Shown piece after piece: positions 1-5,135 of a stretch of DNA of 6,225 nt. The position numbers and the translations under genes were made by a program. How positions within the stretch are numbered: the first letter of the stretch is position 1; each line of letters starts with the position of its first letter. The notes beneath the pieces were generated by a model. It was not told the DNA's origin, ran no database searches, and saw nothing but the letters and a program-made list of their open reading frames with translations. The stretch is from Chloroflexota bacterium (lineage in GTDB: Bacteria; Chloroflexota; Limnocylindria; Limnocylindrales; CSP1-4): NCBI GenBank assembly GCA_013813905.1, contig JACCQX010000057.1:1-6225 (forward strand), written 5' to 3'.

Positions 1-527
1 GCCGCACTGGGGATGCCCTTGCTGTGAAGCAGCGGGTTGTCAGCGTCCGCCGCCGCCCAGGCATAGGCCAGCCAGGCCAGCAGCAGCTCCGGAAGGTCGA
101 TCACAGTGCGCCGATCCGCCAGACGTCCTGCCTCACGGATGACGGAATCATCGTCCGTGGTGAAGTGCAGTATCGCGATGTTCGGCCAACGGACCGGGTC
201 GTCCAGCTCTGCCAGGCTGAGGGTGCGGACGGCGTTCGTGCGCGGCACGTCGGAAATGTCGGCGGGCTGCAGCGGGACGGTCAAGAGTCGCCCGTCGGTG
301 CCGAGCAGGCCGCACGAGGACCAGTAGCTGGGCGTCAGGTCGTTGCGCAGCCCGGACTGAGCCACTCGCAGCCGAAAGTCGACCACGGACGTGCCGCCCA
401 GCAGCAGGACTCCCGCAGGGCCGCCCTGCCGCTGCCACCAGGCGAGGTTGCCCTCGCCGTCCTGGGGCGCCACGGACTTCAACGCCTCGTTGGACCGGGT
501 AGCGTCCGATTCCCGGTTGGGGATCAT
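1..527 (-). CDS. Unrecognised protein, C-terminus cut by the window edge
   Basis: The frame is open from an ATG at 527-525 to base 1, giving 175 complete codons and no stop, so the C-terminus lies outside the window. I do not recognise the family. The start is well supported: AGGAGGAGG ends six bases upstream and overlaps the stop of the phosphatase gene, so the two genes are probably co-transcribed and translationally coupled. The N-terminus (MIPNRESDATRSNEALKSVA) is polar and is not a signal peptide. Visible blocks are LLLGGTSVVDFRLRVAQS (41-58), DLTPSYWSSCGLL (63-75), an acidic FTTDDDS (122-128), and a hydrophobic LPELLLAWLAYAWAAADADN (145-164) that looks more like an amphipathic helix than a sure membrane span. 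Codon use is high GC like its neighbours. It is a real gene on the strength of RBS, spacing and long open frame; function unknown. Its place after a PhoD-like enzyme is the only functional hint. Confidence 0.8.
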   Translation of the reverse strand, partial: MIPNRESDATRSNEALKSVAPQDGEGNLAWWQRQGGPAGVLLLGGTSVVDFRLRVAQSGLRNDLTPSYWSSCGLLGTDGRLLTVPLQPADISDVPRTNAVRTLSLAELDDPVRWPNIAILHFTTDDDSVIREAGRLADRRTVIDLPELLLAWLAYAWAAADADNPLLHSKGIPSA

Positions 528-533
528 CGCGAG

Positions 534-542
534 CCTCCTCCT
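534..542 (-). promoter_or_regulatory. Strong Shine-Dalgarno overlapping the upstream stop codon
   Basis: On the minus strand the sequence reads TAGGAGGAGG, then six bases, then ATG. The TAG (543-541) is the stop of the phosphatase gene and shares its AG with the ribosome binding site of the next gene. This fixes the start of the downstream gene at 527 and suggests that ribosomes ending on the first gene re-initiate on the second. Confidence 0.8.
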
Positions 543-1878
543 ACTGGAGCGTCCGGGTGAAGACCGCCGTGCCGCTCGGTCGTGTGCCATTCATGGGGAT
601 GGGCCAGGCACGGACCGTGAGACGCACGCGCGGTCCGTCCGCGGCGAACTCCACGGTCGCGAACTGGTTCGTGGCGAGCCGGTGGTCGGGAGCGGACCAT
701 ACGGCGCAACGCAGGGTGCCCGGGATGGCGGATGACGGGAAACCGTCCGGCGCGGCATGCCATCGGCCGCCGACACGTGGGTCCACCAGCGAGAAGGGGG
801 AGGCGATGATCTCGATGAGCTCCGAGCCTGTGGGCAGGGTGCAGCCCGCCACTCGGCCGTAATGCACGTCACCGGTGAGGATCACCACGTCGTGAGGCGC
901 CCGCTGGAGGATCCGCACGAACTCCCCGTACTGCTCGAAGTCGGGCAGGCCCATGTCCTTGAAACGGCTCCACCAACCGCCTCGATCAGCCAGCACGACC
1001 TGGCCCAGGACGAGCACACCGGGACCGTCCAGACCGGCGACCCACGCCGCCAGGCCTTCGAGCTCCGCGGCGGACATGAAGGTCGACCCGTCCTCGGAGC
1101 GCTGGACCCTCGTGTCGATGACCCGGAAGGCAAGGCTGCCGACCAGGAACGACGCATTGGGCTGAGAGGCCTGGAACGTGCGGTAGAGATCGGTCGCCAG
1201 CGCATGCCAGGTCGCTCGACCGGCCGCTGTCCAGCTGTTCCGTACCGTGGGCGTGCCGCGCGGCGCGTTGTTCCAGAACTCGTGATCATCTGACGTGAAA
1301 AAGGTGGCCCCCGAACGGAGGATCTCCGAGAAGCCGCCACCGCCTCCGGCCTGCTTCCAGGTGGAGAGGTAGGCCGCCAGCAGCTCGGCGCGCAGGTCGT
1401 CATCCCCGTAGTGCGTCAATTGGAACTTGGGGTACGGCGCGTCGAGATAGACCTGATCGCCGCACAGGAACTTGACCTGCGGCCGCACGCCTGCGGGGAG
1501 TCCGGCGTAGGCTGCGCCGGCTGCCCCGACAGCGTCGCGATCCCGTGCGAAGCACGATCCCACCAGGCAGACGAAGGGTGGATCGTCGATGGCCGGGAGC
1601 CGATCGGGAAGCGTCGTGGCGGCGGCCGTCGCACGCTCCGTCCCCTGCTCCAGGAGGCGCAGCGGATACCTGCCGCCCGGCTGCAGCCCCTCGAGAGTGA
1701 CCCGCTGGTACCACAGCCGCGGCACTCCACGGGTCTGCCACTCCTGCCAGCCGGCATCGATCCGCCGGCTGGCACCACCCCCGTCAAGGCTCAGATCCCC
1801 AGGCGCGCCCCCGGTCACGCCGAGCCACACCGTGGCGGCGGTCTGGGTCGCTTCGAGCGGCACGATCAGGTGACCCAT
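541..1878 (-). CDS. PhoD-like metallophosphatase, no visible export signal
   Basis: This 445-residue protein has the PhoD layout. An N-terminal beta-sandwich-like domain (about 1-95) is followed by a metallophosphatase domain. Metal-site motifs are visible in order: GSCF (107-110, the Cys aligning with the PhoD SCQ block whose Cys binds iron), GDQVY (140-144), SDDHEFWNN (196-204) and GDVH (336-339). PhoD enzymes hydrolyse phosphate mono- and diesters using iron and calcium; the exact substrate here is not readable. Classical PhoD is exported by Tat, but this protein starts directly with beta-domain sequence (MGHLIVPLEATQTAATVWLG) and shows no twin-arginine or hydrophobic leader, so I infer a cytoplasmic enzyme. 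The ATG follows AGAGGGG at a sensible distance, and a candidate promoter lies upstream. It is the first gene of an operon with the unrecognised downstream gene. The family call is firm; the role is not. Confidence 0.9.
   Translation of the reverse strand: MGHLIVPLEATQTAATVWLGVTGGAPGDLSLDGGGASRRIDAGWQEWQTRGVPRLWYQRVTLEGLQPGGRYPLRLLEQGTERATAAATTLPDRLPAIDDPPFVCLVGSCFARDRDAVGAAGAAYAGLPAGVRPQVKFLCGDQVYLDAPYPKFQLTHYGDDDLRAELLAAYLSTWKQAGGGGGFSEILRSGATFFTSDDHEFWNNAPRGTPTVRNSWTAAGRATWHALATDLYRTFQASQPNASFLVGSLAFRVIDTRVQRSEDGSTFMSAAELEGLAAWVAGLDGPGVLVLGQVVLADRGGWWSRFKDMGLPDFEQYGEFVRILQRAPHDVVILTGDVHYGRVAGCTLPTGSELIEIIASPFSLVDPRVGGRWHAAPDGFPSSAIPGTLRCAVWSAPDHRLATNQFATVEFAADGPRVRLTVRAWPIPMNGTRPSGTAVFTRTLQ
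1745..1774. repeat. Perfect 11-bp inverted repeat inside the phosphatase gene
   Basis: TGCCAGCCGGC (1745-1755) and GCCGGCTGGCA (1764-1774) are exact reverse complements separated by eight bases, ATCGATCC. The repeat falls about 35 to 45 codons into the phosphatase gene and could form a stable mRNA hairpin there. It may be only a by-product of GC-rich codons for A-S-R-R-I-D-A-G-W-Q. No function is assigned. Confidence 0.7.
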
Positions 1879-1910
1879 CGACCCCTCTTCCGAGCGCGAT
1901 CCCCCGCGGC

Positions 1911-1939
1911 ACGGTACGCCCCCGACGGGGAGGGGTCAA
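1911..1939 (-). promoter_or_regulatory. Candidate sigma-70-type promoter of the phosphatase operon
   Basis: Read on the minus strand, TTGACC (1939-1934) is followed by a 17-base spacer and TACCGT (1916-1911). The first matches the -35 consensus at five of six positions and the second fits the TANNNT form of -10 boxes in high-GC bacteria. Transcription would begin near 1904, leaving a leader of about 25 bases that contains AGAGGGG just before the ATG at 1878. Position, spacing and orientation all fit, but it is a match by eye. Confidence 0.5.
1920..1930. promoter_or_regulatory. Palindrome CCCCGACGGGG, possible operator
   Basis: CCCCG-A-CGGGG is a perfect 5+5 palindrome around one central base. 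It lies inside the spacer of the candidate phosphatase promoter and within the divergent gap between the phosphatase and hydrolase genes, where a bound regulator could affect both. Its right arm also forms part of the GGGGAGGGG run that acts as Shine-Dalgarno for the plus strand. It is short, and in GC-rich DNA chance is a serious alternative. Confidence 0.3.
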
Positions 1940-1940
1940 T

Positions 1941-1982
1941 ATGCGGCGATGCAACGGTCGGACGGCGCTCGCCCAGCCGTGA
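1941..1982 (+). CDS. Possible 13-residue leader peptide coupled to the hydrolase
   Basis: An ATG at 1941 lies seven bases after GGAGG (1929-1933), ideal spacing, and opens a frame of 13 codons (MRRCNGRTALAQP) ending in TGA at 1980-1982. That TGA overlaps a GTG at 1979 which is in the hydrolase frame, giving the GTGA overlap typical of translational coupling. The ATG usually chosen for the hydrolase (1949) lies 15 bases from the same Shine-Dalgarno, which is long. The peptide has no recognisable attenuation signature such as a run of one amino acid. Existence as a translated unit is inference. Confidence 0.3.
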   Translation: MRRCNGRTALAQP

Positions 1983-2644
1983 TCCCCGTGGGGCTGGCGC
2001 CCCTGGGCTTCCTCAACGCCTACCTCGTGAGGGGCGAGCGGACGGTCGTCGTGGATGCCGGCTATCCCTCCGGTGCCCGCCGGATCGTGACCGCGCTGCG
2101 ACGCCATGGCATCGACTCGGGCGATGTGTCCCTGATCCTCCTGACCCACGGTCACCTCGATCATCTGGGCGGAGCGGCTGAGCTGCGCCGTCGGCTCCAC
2201 GCACCGATCGCCCTCCATCGCCTTGACGCCGCGATCGCCGTGAGCGGACGCGATCGACCGCTCAAGCCGACCGGCCTCGCGGGCAGGCTGTTCGCCCCGC
2301 TCGCACCCAGGACCGCCCCCGCCTTCCAGCCCGACATCATCCACGACGGAGAGTTGGACCTGGCGGCCTACGGCGTCGCCGGCCGGACGATCCACACGCC
2401 TGGCCATACGCCCGGATCGATCTCCCTGCTGCTGGACGACTGCGTACTGGCGGGCGACCTGCTGGCTGGTGGCTTCCTGCGCCGGCATGCTCCGGGGCTG
2501 CCCTACTTCGCGGACGACCTCGCGCAGCTGAGCGAGAGCATCGAACGCGTGTCGGCGGTCGCGAAGGGTCCGCTCTACGTGGGTCATCGCGGACCCCTCC
2601 CGCTAGAAGCAGTCGCGCGACGCTTTCCGCGGATGACCCCCTGA
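1949..2644 (+). CDS. Metallo-beta-lactamase-fold hydrolase
   Basis: This 231-residue protein is a small, complete MBL-fold hydrolase of the glyoxalase II/lactonase-like type. All expected metal ligands are present: THGHLDH (66-72; His67, His69, Asp71, His72), TPGHTPGS (150-157; His153), AGDLL (168-172; Asp170) and VGHRGP (211-216; His213). The first strands (FLNAYLV, 21-27; VVVDAGYP, 33-40) are typical. Such enzymes use one or two zinc or iron ions to hydrolyse esters, thioesters or lactones; the substrate cannot be read here. No signal peptide is seen, so it is probably cytoplasmic. The start is uncertain: ATG 1949 is the longest choice, but its Shine-Dalgarno is 15 bases away. GTG 1979, which gives MIPVGLAPLGFLNAYLV, would be coupled to a short upstream frame and keeps the whole domain. 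It is transcribed divergently from the phosphatase operon. Confidence 0.92.
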   Translation: MQRSDGARPAVIPVGLAPLGFLNAYLVRGERTVVVDAGYPSGARRIVTALRRHGIDSGDVSLILLTHGHLDHLGGAAELRRRLHAPIALHRLDAAIAVSGRDRPLKPTGLAGRLFAPLAPRTAPAFQPDIIHDGELDLAAYGVAGRTIHTPGHTPGSISLLLDDCVLAGDLLAGGFLRRHAPGLPYFADDLAQLSESIERVSAVAKGPLYVGHRGPLPLEAVARRFPRMTP

Positions 2645-2686
2645 TCGGATCCGCCGAGAGCCCACCGCGCCGTGCTGATCCGAATC
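2643..2686 (+). terminator. Imperfect hairpin at the hydrolase stop, possible terminator
   Basis: GATCGGATC (2643-2651), which includes the last two bases of the hydrolase stop codon, can pair with GATCCGAATC (2677-2686) with one bulged A and a 25-base loop. No run of T follows, so it is not a classical intrinsic terminator. It is the first of three stem-loops in this gap. A termination role is a guess from position. Confidence 0.25.
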
Positions 2687-2719
2687 GCTTCGGCCCCGCG
2701 ATGCAAGCCACGTTCGCAT

Positions 2720-2755
2720 ATCGGGGCCAAGAGCCGCGCAAGGATGGTCCCCGAT
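2720..2755 (+). repeat. Stem-loop with one bulge
   Basis: ATCGGGGCCA (2720-2729) pairs with TGGTCCCCGAT (2745-2755) leaving one unpaired T, around a 15-base loop. It stands six bases before the next, perfect hairpin. Together they may form a structured RNA element or a termination region for the hydrolase transcript; no homology is claimed. Confidence 0.4.
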
Positions 2756-2760
2756 CCACA

Positions 2761-2782
2761 GGGACGTCCGCGGCGACGTCCC
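2761..2782 (+). terminator. Perfect 8-bp GC-rich hairpin, possible terminator
   Basis: GGGACGTC (2761-2768) and GACGTCCC (2775-2782) are exact reverse complements around the six-base loop CGCGGC. The hairpin lies about 117 bases after the hydrolase stop and well before the peptidase start. It is not followed by a T run, so it would be one of the U-less hairpins reported as terminators in high-GC bacteria. Each arm also contains GACGTC, itself a palindrome, so a protein binding site is an alternative. Confidence 0.4.
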
Positions 2783-2856
2783 AGTCACGCTCTGGGGCTG
2801 ATTCGCGCTCGGAACGGCTTGTTAGCCGGACGCGCTGGACCAGTGCGCCGCCAAGT

Positions 2857-2864
2857 AGGAGGAG
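2857..2864 (+). promoter_or_regulatory. Orphan Shine-Dalgarno AGGAGGAG
   Basis: AGGAGGAG is followed after three bases by GTG at 2868 (or by TTG at 2866). It matches the strong site used by the first gene on the other strand. The GTG frame runs to 3158 but its product is arginine- and serine-rich and overlaps the peptidase gene by more than 150 bases, so I do not call a gene. It may be a remnant of a lost gene or chance. Confidence 0.3.
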
Positions 2865-2989
2865 CTTGTGCGCCGGTCAGGCCCAGGATGCCAACCTGGC
2901 TGGAATCGTTCGCGACAACGACCAGATCCGCGGCTACTCGACGCGCTGTCCGTGCGTCGCGGCGGCCGACGTGCTGCCCCTACCTCGGC

Positions 2990-2995
2990 TAGCCT
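2990..2995 (+). promoter_or_regulatory. Candidate -10 box for a leaderless peptidase mRNA
   Basis: TAGCCT fits TANNNT and is followed by six bases and then the GTG start at 3002. This is the spacing seen in leaderless genes, where transcription starts on or next to the first codon. No Shine-Dalgarno is visible before this GTG, which agrees. The TAG inside the box is also the in-frame stop that prevents any longer peptidase. A good -35 box is not evident. Confidence 0.4.
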
Positions 2996-3001
2996 CTGGC
3001 G

Positions 3002-4120
3002 GTGCGCGCTCGGGATCTCGGCATCGTCATCGGCCAGCTGGCGCAGGGCACGCGAAACGCGATCACGGACGTCGCCGGCGTCCGGGTCGGGCACGCCACG
3101 CTCATCGTGGGCGAAGGTCCGCTGGTCGCGGGCCGGGGCCCGGTCCGGACAGGCGTGACGGTGATCATGCCCCACGACGGGGACCCGTGGCGAGACGCGG
3201 TCTACGCGGGCAGCCACCGCTTGAACGGCAACGGCGAGCTCACGGGACTGGAATGGATACGTGAATCGGGCATGCTGACCTCGCCCATCGCGCTCACCAA
3301 CACGCACAGCGTGGGGGTGGTGCGCGACGCCATCATCGCCGCGGAGATACGCGATCGCGGCGCGACGTCGGACGCGTACTGGGCGCTGCCCGTGGTGGGC
3401 GAAACCTACGACGGGCGGCTCAACGACATCAACGGCTTCCACGTGCGACCGGAGCACGTCTTCGCCGCGCTGGCCGATGCTCGGACCGGGGCTGTGGCTG
3501 AGGGCAACGTGGGGGGCGGCACGGGCATGATCTGCCACGAGTTCAAGGGCGGCATCGGGACCGCGTCGCGGGTGCTCGGACAGGCTGAGGGCGGCTTCAG
3601 CGTGGGCGTCCTGGTGCAGGCCAACTACGGCCGGCGTGACCGACTGTCCATCGACGGTGTGCCGGTCGGCCGGGAGATCCCCATCAGCGAGGTCCCCTCA
3701 GCCTGGGACCCGCCGCGGACCCCCGGTGCAGGGTCGATCATCGGCATCGTCGCCACCGACGCGCCACTGCTGCCCCACCAGTGTGAGCGGCTGGCCCAGC
3801 GCGCGGCCCTGGGAGTGGCGCGCGTGGGAGGCGCCGGCGAGAACAGCAGCGGCGACCTCTTCCTGGCCTTCGCCACGGGCAACCGTCCCATGCCGGCAGC
3901 GCACGTGGCGGGACCGCAGCCGCTGACGCGCGACATCAGGACCCTGGTCGACAGCCACATCACGCCCCTCTTCTGGGCGGTCATAGAGGCCACGGAGGAG
4001 GCCATCCTGAATGCGATGCTGGCGGCGGAAACGATGGTAGGGCGGGATGGCAACACGGCCCACGCGCTCCCGCCCGACCGGTTGCGGGAAGTCATGGCGC
4101 GCTATCGACCTCCACCCTGA
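3002..4120 (+). CDS. DmpA-type aminopeptidase, peptidase family S58 (P1 family)
   Basis: This 372-residue protein matches the DmpA/BapA family (DmpA itself is about 375) of self-cleaving N-terminal nucleophile aminopeptidases that remove D- or beta-amino acids or small L-residues from peptides, amides or esters. The N-terminus RARDLGIVIG (2-11) and ITDVAGVRVGH (21-31) is the conserved opening of the family and fixes the GTG start. Other blocks are TNTHSVG (99-105), GNVGGGTGM (168-176) and VQANYG (205-210). The expected self-cleavage site is Gly244-Ser245 in GAGSIIGIVATDAPL, giving chains of about 244 and 128 residues, with Ser245 as nucleophile. By family spacing, Tyr136, Asn208 and Ser283 (in NSSGD) are the other likely active-site residues. 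No signal peptide is seen. It stands alone, with a long gap before it and a probable new promoter after it. Preference for D-, L- or beta-residues cannot be read from the sequence. Confidence 0.93.
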   Translation: MRARDLGIVIGQLAQGTRNAITDVAGVRVGHATLIVGEGPLVAGRGPVRTGVTVIMPHDGDPWRDAVYAGSHRLNGNGELTGLEWIRESGMLTSPIALTNTHSVGVVRDAIIAAEIRDRGATSDAYWALPVVGETYDGRLNDINGFHVRPEHVFAALADARTGAVAEGNVGGGTGMICHEFKGGIGTASRVLGQAEGGFSVGVLVQANYGRRDRLSIDGVPVGREIPISEVPSAWDPPRTPGAGSIIGIVATDAPLLPHQCERLAQRAALGVARVGGAGENSSGDLFLAFATGNRPMPAAHVAGPQPLTRDIRTLVDSHITPLFWAVIEATEEAILNAMLAAETMVGRDGNTAHALPPDRLREVMARYRPPP

Positions 4121-4144
4121 CGAGCGGTTCACGCTGGCTATACT
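4117..4144 (+). promoter_or_regulatory. Candidate promoter of the three-gene right-hand operon
   Basis: CTGACG (4117-4122) matches four of six -35 positions and is followed by a 16-base spacer and TATACT (4139-4144), which is five of six against TATAAT and the best -10 box in the window. An ATG begins eight bases after it, at 4153, with no Shine-Dalgarno between, so the mRNA would be leaderless or nearly so. The -35 overlaps the stop codon of the peptidase gene. It supports ATG 4153 as the original start of the next gene. Confidence 0.5.
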
Positions 4145-4152
4145 CGCCGGCG

Positions 4153-4299
4153 ATGGACGCTGATCGGCTCCTCACAGCGTTCATCGGTGCCTTCTTCGGG
4201 GCTGCGGGCTGCTCGTCGTGGGGCTCTTCATCCAGCGGAACCAGTTCGCCCGGGTGGCGCGCAACTCGGCCCGGGCCGTGTACTTCGAGCTGGCCGTGA
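4153..4299 (+). pseudogene. Out-of-frame 5' end of the next gene (membrane anchor)
   Basis: ATG 4153 opens MDADRLLTAFIGAFFGAA, a hydrophobic N-terminus, but the frame then turns into serine-rich nonsense and stops with TGA at 4297-4299. If GCGGGC at 4204-4209 had one more G, the frame would pass smoothly into GLLVVGLFIQRNQF, completing a membrane helix of about 20 residues and joining the frame starting at 4218. The intact protein would have 164 residues. A one-base loss in the G run 4206-4208, either real or a sequencing/assembly error, is the simplest reading. The promoter-like TATACT just upstream favours this start. Confidence 0.65.
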
Positions 4300-4646
4300 A
4301 CGCCATCGCCGTCGGGCTCGCCCGCCAACACGGCGTGTTCCAGCCTCTCGCTCGCGGCACGTTCGACCGCCTGCTTCCCGAGCTGGCGGCGCTGCTGTCG
4401 ATGGATGACCTCCAGAAGGTGGCCCAGGCCCACATGGGGCATGCCGGGTACGATCAGCTCCAGCGCGATCCGGGGATCCCCGCGACCGTCCGACGCACCA
4501 TCCTGGCAAGGGCGGAAGAGCAGCACCGCGATGCGACGGACGTGCTCGTGCGCCGTGCCTTCAGTCAGGCGGAGCGAGCACGACTCGTGCCCCCGGGCCC
4601 GGAAAGCCCGGTCGAAGCGACGACCGCGCCTGAGGTCAGGACGTGA
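4218..4646 (+). CDS. Unrecognised small protein, probably membrane-anchored before a frameshift
   Basis: As it stands, the open frame begins at GTG 4218 and encodes 142 residues that I cannot assign to a named family. It looks real: the sequence is helical with few low-complexity runs, and the gene is tightly packed with the next. Visible parts are FIQRNQFARVARNSARAVYF (4-23), a mildly hydrophobic stretch AVNAIAVGLA (26-35), FDRLLPELAALLSMDDLQKV (49-68), and a charged C-terminal half with RRTILARAEEQHRDATDVLV (92-111). The true N-terminus is probably encoded in another frame from 4153 and would add a membrane helix, making this a single-pass protein with its bulk on one side of the membrane. 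No Shine-Dalgarno precedes GTG 4218, which argues against it as the natural start. The stop overlaps the start of the next gene by four bases (GTGA). Confidence 0.65.
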   Translation: MGLFIQRNQFARVARNSARAVYFELAVNAIAVGLARQHGVFQPLARGTFDRLLPELAALLSMDDLQKVAQAHMGHAGYDQLQRDPGIPATVRRTILARAEEQHRDATDVLVRRAFSQAERARLVPPGPESPVEATTAPEVRT

Positions 4647-5113
4647 CCGAGGTCGAGGCGAAGGATGTGCTGCGCCGTTTCCTGAGCGCCATGACCCGGA
4701 TGGATCTGGACGCCGTCCGTGAGCTGCTGCATCCGGACTACGTCCTGGAGCATCCCCAGTCCGGGGAAGTGATCCGTGGACGGGACCGCTTTCTGGACAT
4801 GCTTCGTGCCGTGCCGGGTGGGGTCCCCCCGGATTCCACTGACGAGGCGCGGGCCCGCGTCTACGTCGACGACGACCGCTGGGCAGTCTCGCCCATGCTC
4901 ACGCCCATCCGCGTCATCGGCTCAGAGGGCACTTACACCACGACGGTACCCATCCGCTATCCAGACGCGACGTGGCACCTCATCGCCATCTCGGAGATCC
5001 GCGACGGCCTCGTCGTTCGCAGCGTCCAGTACTGGGCTGCTGAGTTCCCGCCGGCCGACTGGCGAGCACCGTTCGTGGAGCCGAGGCTACGGTCCACACC
5101 GGAGACGCCCTGA
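4643..5113 (+). CDS. NTF2-like / SnoaL-like domain protein
   Basis: This 156-residue protein has the size and pattern of the NTF2-like superfamily (SnoaL-like). The helical opening VLRRFLSAMTRMDLDAVREL (9-28) is followed by LHPDYVLEHPQSGEVIRGRD (29-48), the usual first strand and turn of the cone-shaped fold. Strands follow at RVYVDDDRWAV (72-82), TYTTTVPIRY (97-106) and WHLIAISEIRDGLVVRSVQY (111-130), and the tail WAAEFPPADWRAPFVE (131-146) is common in this group. Members may be small enzymes or ligand-binding proteins; no catalytic residue can be assigned with confidence. The GTG start shares four bases with the stop of the previous gene, and GAGG (4632-4635) and AGG (4638-4640) lie upstream, so translation is probably coupled. 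It appears to be the middle gene of an operon with the transporter. No export signal is seen. Confidence 0.88.
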   Translation: MTEVEAKDVLRRFLSAMTRMDLDAVRELLHPDYVLEHPQSGEVIRGRDRFLDMLRAVPGGVPPDSTDEARARVYVDDDRWAVSPMLTPIRVIGSEGTYTTTVPIRYPDATWHLIAISEIRDGLVVRSVQYWAAEFPPADWRAPFVEPRLRSTPETP

Positions 5114-5135
5114 CCGGGGCGCTGATCGGCCGAAG

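Larger units (their letters stand above)
2645..3001. other. 357-base gap without a convincing gene
   Basis: Open frames exist here on both strands, but their products are arginine- and serine-rich, lack recognisable motifs, and mostly extend into the S58 peptidase gene in the wrong frame. What can be seen is three successive hairpins (2643-2686, 2720-2755, 2761-2782), a strong but orphan Shine-Dalgarno (2857-2864) and a -10-like box just before the peptidase GTG (2990-2995). I see no tRNA. It is long for an intergenic region in a window where other gaps are 70 bases or less; decayed coding sequence or a structured RNA are both possible. Confidence 0.5.

Noticed and set aside
1784..2587. Long minus-strand open frame across the divergent gap
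   Set aside because: It lies opposite the intact MBL hydrolase and overlaps the phosphatase start in another frame; its product has no domain pattern and it would erase a clear divergent promoter region.
2868..3158. GTG-started frame after the strong Shine-Dalgarno
   Set aside because: The product is arginine- and serine-rich and over half of it is the peptidase gene read in the wrong frame, so only the Shine-Dalgarno is recorded.
2701..3264. Plus-strand frame spanning the gap and the peptidase start
   Set aside because: No recognisable motif, low-complexity basic composition, and extensive overlap with a peptidase whose N-terminus is well supported.
2822..3538. Minus-strand frame opposite the peptidase
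   Set aside because: It is a shadow of the S58 peptidase coding strand, as expected in high-GC DNA, and shows no family features.
3842..3856. Ser-Ser in NSSGD as the self-cleavage site of the peptidase
   Set aside because: Family spacing puts the cleavage at Gly244-Ser245 before the IIGIVATDAPL strand; Ser283 in NSSGD fits the second conserved active-site serine instead, so the site is not unusual.
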